Assembly: GCA_026874595.1 (NCBI GenBank)
Contig: CM049307.1
Span: 9,077,579-9,141,578 of the forward strand
Origin: Sipunculus nudus
Lineage: Eukaryota > Annelida > Sipuncula > Golfingiida > Sipunculidae
Direction of reading: 5' to 3'
Length of the DNA: 64,000 nucleotides
In this document: one piece after another, positions 51,601 through 63,600 of the stretch
Layout of the letters: every line of letters begins with the position of its first letter
Numbering within the stretch: the stretch's first letter is position 1
Made by a program: the position numbers and the translations under genes
The notes under the pieces: model-generated
The model's database searches: none
Told to the model about the DNA's origin: nothing
The model's input: the letters and a program-made list of their open reading frames with translations, nothing else

Positions 51601-54600
51601 TGTATATACTTTATTGTTGATATCATCTTGTTAGATTGTAAGACTGGAGTACATTCACTGGTAAATTCCCCTATGATTATATAAATTGTACGGTTTCCAG
51701 TTCAGATTTCAAGAGACAGCATTGAATTTTTATTTTAAGACAGTTTCATTCTTTATGACATGATATCAATTTCTCAATATGAATTTATTAGATTAGTTGA
51801 TATCAAAAAATATTTTTGAAAAAGTTGTAACGTTATCTCATATAACAATACACAGCAGAAATGTTCATCTTACAGGGAGCAATATTTCCATGTTAATAAC
51901 AGTTAATATTGAAGGACGTATTACTTGATTCTGCTCCTGTGCTCTGATTGACAGGTGCTGCATGTACGAGATGCTGTGCGTGAGTGTTTGGAGAAGGACC
52001 CCAATGACAGGACCGATGATGACATTGAGACACTCCTGGAGTTTATGCAGAGATTTCCTGTGAGTGTTTCATTAAGGGATTACCAGAGTTCATCCTGAAT
52101 CCTTTAGTTTCATATTTTTTAACCAAGCATCATCAATGTGATATTTGAATTTCATGCACTATTTTTTTTGCATATAGCAGCAGGGTCCTTTGAATGAATC
52201 ATTCATCCTAATATAAATACAGTTACAAAGTCAGTTGTGTAGTAATATTTCCTCCAAGCTAAAATTGGAAAAGGAAACCTTAGTGTTTCTGAGAAAGAGA
52301 AGGAATTTAACGTATCAAGACTGACTGAAGCTGCTGTGATGGTTGCATGATGACGACGATGGTTATAGAAGTGGCAGTAAGGGGGGAGTCACTGTGCTGG
52401 CTTTACAAGAATATATATGTGTATTGTTCAACTTATGCCAGGGATTGGGTTGGGTTTCAATTCATATTGCGAGGATATGGTATCCAGTTTTAAAAGAGAT
52501 AAGATCAGCATTTGACAGTTTTGTGACATTAATAATATGTTAATGAATTGCATCGCATTTTGTCAGATGTAATTTCAACCAATTTCAGGCTTTTGCCAAC
52601 ATGACGCTGGCTACGCGGCGGGCCCTGTGTGCCGTGATGGTGTTTGCGGTCGTGGAGAAGGCTGGCACAGTGGTTATGAAGGACGGAGAGGAGCTGGACT
52701 CCTGGTCCGTGATCCTGAATGGCCATGTCCAGATCCAGAATCCCGATGGATCTGTCAGACACTTGCAGATGGGGGATAGGTAATAATTTGTTGTTATCCT
52801 AATGCCCCATTACCAGTCACTGGTAGCCTGAAAAAGAAAAGTCACTAGCATGAATAGATAAAGTAAACCTGACATGTACTCTATAAACGTATATTAGTTA
52901 TACAATATAAATAAATGTATAAAAAAAATGCATATTACAGCTTTAATTGGCAGTGGACACAGTTAGAATGCCTCTTGTAAAAGACACCTGAGATGTTTGT
53001 GTTGTAAATCGTGCAATGAAATTGGAACATAATCATCAGAAGAGGTAATAATTAATTATTAGGATAAATTTGGTTTGGGAAATATCAAATATTATTACTA
53101 ATATATGATTCCTCTTTCACACAGTGGCTGTGTTTATGCTTTGTAAGGATACAGGGATGACACTTATGGATCATTTGTTTTACAGCTTTGGCATCACCCC
53201 TACAATAGAGAAGCTTTACCACAAGGGTGTGATGACGACCACCGTCGACGACTGCCAGTTTGTCTGCATTGCTCAGCAGGAGTATTACCGAATCCTCCAC
53301 CAGGGGGAGGAGAACACGCGACGGATAGAGGAAGGTGGTCAGGTTGTCATGGTAACAGAGCATCGTGAGCACGATAATGGCAACAGGAGGGGACATATTG
53401 TCATCAGAGTAAGTCGGGATGTCTAGATCTAAAGACCTTCAGGAGTGTTACAAATGTTTATATGCAAGTGAATGCTGGAAACTGGATGAATTATAACTCC
53501 AGCTCTTGTCTTCACTGCAGCATACCATACACTTCTTTCCTTATTTCCTGTGTTATTTATTATTTAACATTCATATTACACCCTATAAGTTTATGAGTAT
53601 AAATATAAAACCTGCACGTAAAGATGAATTGGACTTGATCTATATTGTTAGCATGTAGAATAAACCTCTTGAGTTTAGAATTATATTTATCCTCATTGCC
53701 TGCAGAAACTAGACTATAAGTGACATGACACACCTTATTGATATACCCTGTTTATTGATTGTAAGCATTCTACATTTGAATGTTTCAGGGTACCCCTGAC
53801 AAGTTGACAAGGCACCTCGTGGAGGAACACTCGTCTGTGGATCCAACATACATGGAGGACTTCTTGCTCACATACAGAACATTCCTGCAGACTCCACTGG
53901 ATGTGGCCAACAAGTTACTACAGTGGTTTAATGATCCTGCCATCAGAGATAGGGTAGGTAATTGTAGGGTAACTTGAGGGTCGGGTTAACTGATGGCTTC
54001 CAAGGGACCAGGGATAACATAACCAGGGTAAAATAAAAAATTAGGGGCAGAGTACAAGTCTGAGCAACTGGAGGTGGAAGGCCAGACTACTCAGCTGTAA
54101 GGATGTTTGAGAAAAGGCCTGGGTGAACCAAGAGTTTTGAACTGGAGTTGGAAGGGGGGGGGGAGGAGTGGATAGGCTTTGAATGCACCATGCAAGATAT
54201 TTATTGAGCTTTAAACATGAAAGTTCTATAATCTGTTCTGTTTAAGCTTATGTACTGGTAATCTAGAACAAAGCATTAGATTGAACTTTAGAATACAATT
54301 TGTAAGTTTCATTTATGATACATGAGATTTTATTTTGCAGGTAACGCGGGTTGTATTGCTGTGGGTTAACAATCATTTCAACGACTTTGAGTCAGAACCA
54401 CTGATGAGTGAATTCCTGGAGAAATTTGAACATCTCTTGGAAAAGGAGGTAGGAAAATCTCCACTCTTGATGTTAATCACACAAAGAAATTTAATCACAT
54501 TATAATCATATTAAATATTTTAGTATCATATTTAGACAGATAGTCCTCCAAACCAGTGCTGTTTTATTTTCATGTCCAGAAATATGGTTGTGTCTTTATC

Positions 54601-57600
54601 ATATAGTCACTCTCATGGCTCTGTAAATGTTAATGAAAATTAAGTATTTGTTCACTTATGTAATGAATGAATTGCCTTTCCTCATGGATTTATAGGTCTT
54701 GGAGATATGTTCAGCTTCAGTCATTTACAGGAAATGTTTTTGCTTTCTGCTGTGGCACAACAATCAGTTATTCTCTTCTTATCCACAGGAAATAATCGGT
54801 CGGCTCAATCACTGTTTATATCTTCTTTCCCTAGGAAATGATTGGTCAGTTTATCACTGTTTATCTCTAATTTTCCACAGAAAATGATTGGTCAGCTGAG
54901 GTTGTTGAACATAGCATGTGCTGCCAAGGCCAGGGCAAGAAATGTAGTTCTTACAAGAGCCACCAGGGACGAGATCCTTCACTTCTCTGTTCTTGGCGGA
55001 CTTGAGAGAGGCTGCGGTATCTTTATAACTAAAGTTGAGAAAAGCTCAAAAGCCAATGAAGCGGGTCTGCGGCGGGGTGACCAGGTACATTCAAATATCT
55101 CATATTCAAAACTATAAGTCATTAAGAAATATATACTCAAATTGTATGTAGCAGTAATTTTGAATAAAGCTTTGAATCTTTTCAAAATTGATGTGCAACT
55201 TGGCAAGCTAATAAGTATATAACATACACTGATGAGTATAGTTACTAAGTATTGATGTCTCATTAATTTTATAAGATGAAGGTTCAATTGTAATTCTTGA
55301 TGTGGGAAGCAGATTATTCTTCATTTGTTTGAGTCCTTAAGTTCCTTCCAGACATTGTATTTCAGAAATGGGCAACTTTTCTAGTGCTGACACCTGGTGG
55401 TGATTATTTGAACTATTGGAAGGTTTTACAAAACGGGCTATTATTCATGGTAACAGTCTGTGGGAAATGGTTGAATTATATTTATATTTATATTTATTTT
55501 TAATGTTTTCAGATCTTGGAAGTGAACAACCACAATTTTGAACACATATCACACAACAGAGCATTAGAAATCCTGCGAGGCTCAACACACTTATCAATAA
55601 CCGTCAAATCCAACTTGTTAGGTAGGTTCATATATTTCTACTTCAGTGGCCTGTTATTGACCAGTTTCCACTTAAGAAGCATTGATAAAATAAAGGCTCC
55701 CAGCATTTAGGTACACAAGTTTGTTGTAATATAAATCACTGCAACATCATATAACAGGACAGGTTTTATTCATTATTAATTAAGTATATTTAATAAAGTA
55801 TGACAGCTGTCTGCTTTTGGTAGTATTTATTGGGTTGGGTGTTAAATCTTTATTGCTGCCTTTGTATGTTTGCTTTTTTGGTTGAACATAATTGATAGGG
55901 CTATGTTTTGTTTATGCTTTATCCAACAAGGTCTTGAATTGATATCCTGGCTCACTGTGTAGTTTGCTACTGTAATCAGCATTACTGAAATTATGCTTAG
56001 TCATTTAATGCCTGATATTTTTGCAGGCTATCGGAGTAAGTGTACAAGCTTCCATGGTAACCAGTTTATTCTTTGAAGTACACATTTATTGTGTTCTCAT
56101 CTAGTTGTTCTTGCTTTGTTTATACCTTTGATGCTTGCATAATGAAGCTATGAATATTTGTGACCTTTGACATGCTTCCTTTAAAAGTTCTGTTGTCACT
56201 GTCACATATATACTGTCTCCAGTGATTTATTATTTGTGATCCTAGTAAGCTCTCTCACAATGCTGTGTAAACACACTGTGCATATTACTTTGTATACATC
56301 TATCTCTGACTATTGTTATATATACCAGTAATTGCAAGTGAACAATATTTATTGCCAATCTATTATTCTTTCATGTTTATCTGTCCTTGTAGTTCTATTT
56401 GAAGTCATTGTTTCCATATTAATATTATCATCTATTTTCCCAAAAATCTGTACAACATGTTGAGTACCTTCTTGTATTGTTATAATCCTTTACGAAAAAG
56501 TCGAGCTGATGAATAAAAAAATGCTAGACTTAATTTTTTTTAATAATGCCTCCTTTAAGTCTAGCATTTTTTTATTCATCAGCTCTTTTTTTTTCATTAT
56601 GAACAGAACATTTTCTAGATAATTTTTAACAAGAGAACCAAAATAGTTTACGAACCCTGGCTTTTTCAATTAAATACAAAATGGTTTCCTGATGTATACC
56701 AGGGCTGTTGCACTGTTTAATCATAATTTTATGATAATTTACTCAGATAACAACTGTTCAGTTCAGACCATAAAACAGGTTTTAATAGGCCATTACCTTG
56801 CTGGGAAAGAATGTTAATTTACAGAATGAGTTGCAGCCTATCTCTTTATCTAATCTTGAAACTTTAGATTCTTTAGTGTTGTTGTTATCATTTAAGGGAC
56901 CTCAAGATTCTTTTATGCCATAAATTCAGAAAAATGGAATTTGGTACAAATGATCTGTTTGTAATCCAGGATTTATTCTGTTTCAGATTTCCGTGAAATG
57001 TTGTCTGCATCAGACAGTTCCCCATCCAGACGAGGCCGAAGGAGACCTAACATTCCCGAGCGACGTCAGCGCCTGTCGACCCCTGAGCTTGATGATGCGG
57101 TCCAGCCAGTCATACAGCAGCATAAAGACAAGAAGTCTGACAAGAAGGAGAAGGGCTTTCTGTCCAGTGGCAGCCGCACCAAAATCCACAAAGCACTGCA
57201 GAAGTTCAACTTCAAGCCAAAGTCAGCCAACAGGTGAGCACATAATACCCCAGGTCTCATGTTACAGTAGTATTAGAGGTGGACAGGATCATCTCATCTT
57301 GTGTAAAACTGGTCACCTGTAGTACCTGTGTGCCACTGTTTGACTTGCCTCAGTTATGTATAACCTCTAGAATACTTTCTTTGTGTAATACTTTCCAGCT
57401 TAAGTAACTTTGTAACCACTCAATATGTGTAGCTGACAAGGATGGCATTGCTTGATCTTTTAATATGCGACTCGATTTCTGAAAAGACATTTAGCATTAT
57501 GCAGACTGCCGTCATCCTTTGCAGTAATAAGAAATATTATATCACCATATTGATCTTGATTACTTTATTTCACCTCATAAGGCTGTGTTTGCTTGCTTAT

Positions 57601-60600
57601 GTTGACATGTTGTTTGTTTGGCAGTGAGAGAGTCAGATTCGTCATTTCTGTCTCAATAATTGTTGTGTATATTAGAAGTCCTTTATTTATTTTACAGCGA
57701 GAGTGAGCTGAACCACTTAGACGACAGTGCTGTATCACAGAATTCTTCCAGTCGTAAAAGTTCTTTGTCTTCCACAACATCCTCTCCCCTTCACGCTGTC
57801 CTGCATCTGAGCGCCAGCAATCCTGACTTAACAGCATCTAGTCAGTACGACTACGAAACCAAGGCAGACTACCCAGAACACGTGATTAAAGTTTACAAGT
57901 CTGACCAGACATGCAAGTACCTGCTAATACACAGGGTAAGACTCTGTTTGATGTGGATAAGTCTGCTCCTCAAACAGCAGGACTCGTTTAAGGTTCCTTA
58001 GTGTCATCATTCCTTTCATTGAAACTTCGAGTTTTATCATGATATTTCATGATAGCAGTACATCTGGCATCAGTAACGTGTTAGATGTTACTAATAGCAG
58101 TATATCTGGCATCAGTAACCTGTTAGATGTTACTGATAGCAGTATATCTGGCATCAGTAACCTGTTAGATGTAACTGATAGCAATATATCTGGCATCAGT
58201 AACCTGTTAGATGTTACTGACAGCAGTACGTCTGGCTTCAGTAACTTGTTGTATGTTACTGATAGCAGTACATCTGGCATCAGTAACATGTTAGATGTTA
58301 CTGATAGCAGTACATCTGGCTTCAGTAATGTGTTGTATGTTACTGATAGCAGTACATCTGGCATCAGTAATGAGTTAGATGTTTATTGCCCAATGATTTG
58401 AGATTTCGTCCACCAGGATTAAACAAAGTAGTTGTCTCTTCATGATCTTATTAAATTCTGTTAAGAAATCTTTGGGAATAGTCTGATGTTTTATTTTAAA
58501 CCACACCGAACATCAAAGTGCCAATATAAATGAAAAATTTAAGTATCAGGAATGCTTTTGTAATATGACAGTAATAAGAACTAATAGCTTTTTTTTAAAT
58601 TGACTAGAATATGATTAAATACAACTGCATATTTTTAATCTTAGTTGTTTTAAGTATATCAGGCAAGTGGCTGCAAGGTTTAATAATTGCAATAATTTGT
58701 AAACTTAATTTGTACATTGTCTTCACAGGAAACTACTGCTAGAGAGGTTGTGATGCTATCATTACGAGAATTTGGCATCTCTGACCCAAGCAGGTAAGCT
58801 TAATCTCATATGACACTAGTACACACATAAGACAAGGTTTTACAATGTTGTTTCAGAATGGCTTATAATATATATGTTAATGCCAGTGGTTAGAGGAATT
58901 TTACCAGGGTTCGTACGCACCTTGAAAACCTTGAAAAGTGCTTGAATTTAGTCATTTCAATTTCAAGGGCTTAAAAAGTGCTTAAAAAGAAAGTGGTTTG
59001 GAAAAGTGCTTGAAAAATAAAATTTTGTGAAAGAGTTTGGTGTATGTTGTGTTTATGCATAACTTGAATTTAAATATTCACTTTCGGGCATCTCTACGTC
59101 AAATAAATGTATAAAATAGATTGAACCCAATCGTGGATGAATAAGACTTGGCGGTGAAAGTGACGGTGTAACAAGTTACATACGAGAGTAATGACCATAC
59201 TTCTTATCAAATACTAAGTGAGCTGCTTTACTGTAAAGATCGCAGAGATTTCCCCCGAGGTACATATAAAAGCTCTTTAATTGAAAACTCAATACACGCT
59301 AGGCGGGTTCACGTAAGTATTTTTGCAAGATTTATAATTTAAATTGAAATGTAATAATACAGAGATTATATATAATATGTTATGTAATAATACAGAGATA
59401 ATAAAGCTATTGAGAAGATCTGTCTAAATGAAATAATTATCTGGGAACAAACCAGGGGAATAAAATGTGTAAAAAATACATGATGGGAACAATTCGAATC
59501 TGAGGGATAATAATAATATAAAACTAATTCGCTCAGTAGAATATGTTGTTTGAATCAAGTTAACTATACGTTTTACATTGGTATCTCGGCGATAATAATT
59601 ATATCAGAGGGGTCATATTTCCCCAATGAACCCGATCCGACTTTGTTTTGGTAAAGTTTTTCAGTTTACCCATGGGTTGCATTTTTCTTTTTATCTTGGT
59701 ACCTGCGCATTTTACGTGTAAGCGCTGGGATCGTCATTTGTAAGGTCACTAAGACCACAGCAAAATACAGTTTTCACGCGGGACCAGTTTCAACTAAAGA
59801 TAAATACTGTTTGTCTGAAATACGTAAAGGTGTTTGGCAGGTACTGCATGACGTATATTCACATACTTTGTCGTCAGTTTGTAAAAGGCATGGATACGTG
59901 GGGGAAATCACATTTTTGTTGCGATGTGTTAGCCGTTTGTAAGCGTAGTTCGCTGGCAGTTTAAAGAGTGATCAGCGACATTTACAGCTTCCAGCATCGG
60001 CCCCCTCCTTGCCCTGCATAACGTTTGCATTAAGCTCACCATAAGAGTTTTTTTTAATAAGATTAAGTTAGTTTTAATGAAATATTTGACAGGTTTGAAT
60101 ATAATTATGGCTGCGTCTGTGATCGTTAGATAGAGACCTTCACAGGTGTTGCCCGGCCATTTGTTGACACGTGCGGCCAGTGACTTGGCGGTAAACGGCA
60201 GAAACCTTGTGCACGACAAGGTCGTAATATTAAACGTGCTGATACGAAGTTTGACCAGTATTGTTTTGAATAATTTCATAATAGTATACCCAAATATTGT
60301 ATAAGGGTAACATATTACAGGCTTTCATTGATTTCTTTGCCGTTGAAAACTTGAATGAATATCCCCAACGATCGCCAAACTGTCGGAGTTTTTCGGCACC
60401 CCTTCTGTTGGAGCATATAATTTGCTAAAGTTTGAGCTAGTCGGCAAATCAGAGATTCCTATTCAAGAAATTATAGGTTTTATAATATAGACCCTCGTTA
60501 TCAGATTAGTTAAATCTGTCAAGGTCATGCCAAAGATGAGTGATCATTTTGAATGTAAAGTTAAAACAATGGGCCGTTGTGTATTAAACTGCGACTGGCT

Positions 60601-63600
60601 AAACCGAAGGGTATTGTTGCTTTTCTGAGTCTTTTCCTTATAAGTATTACTTATTTTCCTTTTTATCACACTATATGGCCTATCCCCTCATTATAAATAT
60701 TATATTGCATTTTGTGTTACAAGAGTTTCGATGTCGGCAACATGCATGGGTGAGGGAGCACTGACGGTACATAAATTTTGATGTCCTTGAAAATACTTTT
60801 CAGGTCCTTGAAAAGTGCTTGAAATTTTTCTCATGATAAGTGTATGAACCCTGTTTACATACTAAGTATAAAATATATAACAATAGTCAAAATTTCACCG
60901 CTGTTTTTACATTGTTTAATCTCTGATTTAAATTGGTTGTTATTGGTTTTATGTTGATTTGAGGGAGGTGATGAAGTGGCAGTATCACATATATGTTTAT
61001 TAGCAGTGTCAGACGATGTTTAACTTGTACTTTCAGTCACTACTCACTGTGTGAAGTTACAGTTGAAGCAGAGGGTTTGACGAAGCAGAAGAGATTACCA
61101 GATCAGCTGGCCAACCTCCCAGACAGGATGAATCTCAACGGAAGGTGATGATGCTGATCTCCAGGCCTTATTTAAAACATACTGATTAATAGGGAGAGAA
61201 AATAGAGAGATTGATAAGCAAGTCAAGAAAAACATAATGTTGTAAGAAATATAGAAGCAAACATGAATAAATACAATTTTTACTTCTAATGTTATTATTA
61301 CAGTGTTGTTGATACATGAGTCACCATTGAAGATTTCTCGAGACATAAATCTTACAGTATTGTACCTTATATCATAATTAAATAGACTTCAAGCTAATTA
61401 AGAACACGTTGATATTTGACCATGCAGGTATTACCTGAGGAACAACCATAACACGGACCCCCTGGTGCCGGACGAGATGATGGACGAGCTGGTCAAGGAG
61501 TCCAAGATCAACTTCCTGCAGCTGAACGCTGATGAAGTGGCCGCGCAGCTCACATTGTTAGACTTCGGGCTCTTCAGGGATGTGGAACCCACGGAGTATG
61601 TGGATGACTTGTTTGACCTGAAGTCCAAGTATGGCACCCCTCACCTCACCAAGTTTACTCAGGTGAGATGTCATGTGACTTTTGATGTGTACCTTCTGTA
61701 CTTGACAGAGTCAGATTATCAAGTGAGACTTAGAATGTGTAGTGTGTGTGTGTGCGTGTATATACATATACAGTGAAACCTCCTTGTGTCAAAGTCAAAG
61801 GGACCCTCAGAATACTTCAACACATCCAAAGTTCCACACAAGTGGGTTTTATTTGGTTTTAATTTAACTCGAGTCTGTCACTTCGACATAAGCAGGGTAT
61901 TTGACTTAAGAGAGTTCGACCAAATGAGGTTTCAGTGTATATATATGTGTGTGTGTGTTTATGTATCAGTTTAAAAGTAATTTGTCATTGCATTAAACTA
62001 CACTGCTGCACTTGTCAATTTATAGTTAAACTGCATTGTCCATAGACTTGTATCATAATTTAAGTATATTTGTGTGTGTTTTATTCTGTGAAATCTTGCT
62101 TGGGAGTGATACATAGTCTCTGGAATTACTCAGTTTTCAATGATCTCTGCCTTTTGATGTTCCTTCTGTGCTTGACAGAGTCAGATTATCAGTGTCTTAA
62201 TTGAATCTTGTACTGTTTTAAAACAGATTGTCATTGCCATAATTTGTATACTCTAATTGTTTGTCAGATTGTTTTTAAGGTGTTTACTTTGTTGTGTATT
62301 CAGATTTTCAGTGCCCTAATTGAAATACCTATATTTTCCAGTTGGTCAACAAGGAGATGTTCTGGGTTGTGACAGAAATCTGTAGTGAACCAAACATAAT
62401 GAAGAGAGGAAAGATGATCAAACAGTTCATCAAAATAGCAAGTAAGTGTGGATATCTGTAGTGAACCAAACATAATAGAGGAAAGATGACCAAACAGTTC
62501 ATCAAAATAGCAAGTAAGTGTGGATATCTGTAGTGAACTAAACATAATAGAGAAAAGATGATCAAACAGTTCATCAAAATAGCAAGTAAGTGTGGATATC
62601 TGTAGTGAACCAAATATAATAAAGAGAGAGAAGATGATCAAACAGTTCATCAAAATAGCAAGTAAGTGTGGATATCTGTAGTGAACCAAACATAAAAGAA
62701 GAAAGGTGATCAAACAGTTCATCAAAATAGCAAGTAAGCGTGGATATCTGTAGTGAACCAAACATAATAGAATAAAGGTGATCAAACTGAACCAAACATA
62801 ATAGAAGAAAGGTGATCAAACAGTTCATCAAAATAGCAAGTAAGTGTGGATATCTATATTGAACCAAACATAATAGAAGAAAGGTGATCAGACAGATCAT
62901 AAAAATAGCAAGTATGTGTGGATATCTGTAGTGAACCAAACATAATAGAGGAAAGATGACCAAACAGTTCATCAAAATAGCAAGTAAGTGTGGATATCTG
63001 TAGTGAACCAAATATAATAAAGAGAGGGAAGATGATCGAACAGTTCATCAAAATAGCCAGTAAATGTGGAAGTAATATTTCTGATATTATAATCGATTAA
63101 CAAGCTATTTAATACTTGTCTTCTCTCATCCACATATATAAAATATATATATTAGCTTATTTTGCTTGATCAAAAAAATAGGTAAAATCTTATTAGAAAT
63201 GTGCACCTGTAGCTTAAGCTTATCAGATTTACTGTTATTTCATACTTGTAAAAAATGTTAATCCTAACTGTAGTTAAAAGGATGCCTAATGCCTAGTCAT
63301 CCAGTGCGTTTTGTTAAATTAAATCTGACTATAGATTGCATTGTTAGTGTGTAAATGTAATCATATTTAACAACTATATATTTTATATTTCAGGGCATTG
63401 TAAAGAATGTAAGAATTTCAACTCCATGTTTGCCATACTGAGTGGTCTGGGACATGGTTCAGTATCTCGGTTAAAAGCAACGTGGGATCGAGTGCCAAGT
63501 AAACACATCAAGATGTTTGAGGTAACCTAAGAGTCTGTTTACTCCTGCTCTTGTTGGTTAAACTTACTGATTATACCAGGTTAAGTTCTATTGAGATTTT

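Noticed and set aside
53085-53396. Minus-strand frame of 103 codons
   Set aside because: Shadow of PDZ-GEF exon 6 on the opposite strand.
58047-58401. Reading frames of 105-120 codons on both strands
   Set aside because: They arise from the 42-bp minisatellite, whose length is a multiple of three.
62300-63051. Overlapping minus-strand frames of up to 161 codons with a repeated Leu/Ile-rich pattern
   Set aside because: They are the complement of the tandem repeat made from exon 16; the periodic peptide follows the 72-76-bp unit and no promoter, splice or domain signal supports them.
62378-63072. CRISPR-like array (regular repeats)
   Set aside because: There are no unique spacers; repeat units abut one another and derive from an exon-intron boundary in a eukaryotic gene.
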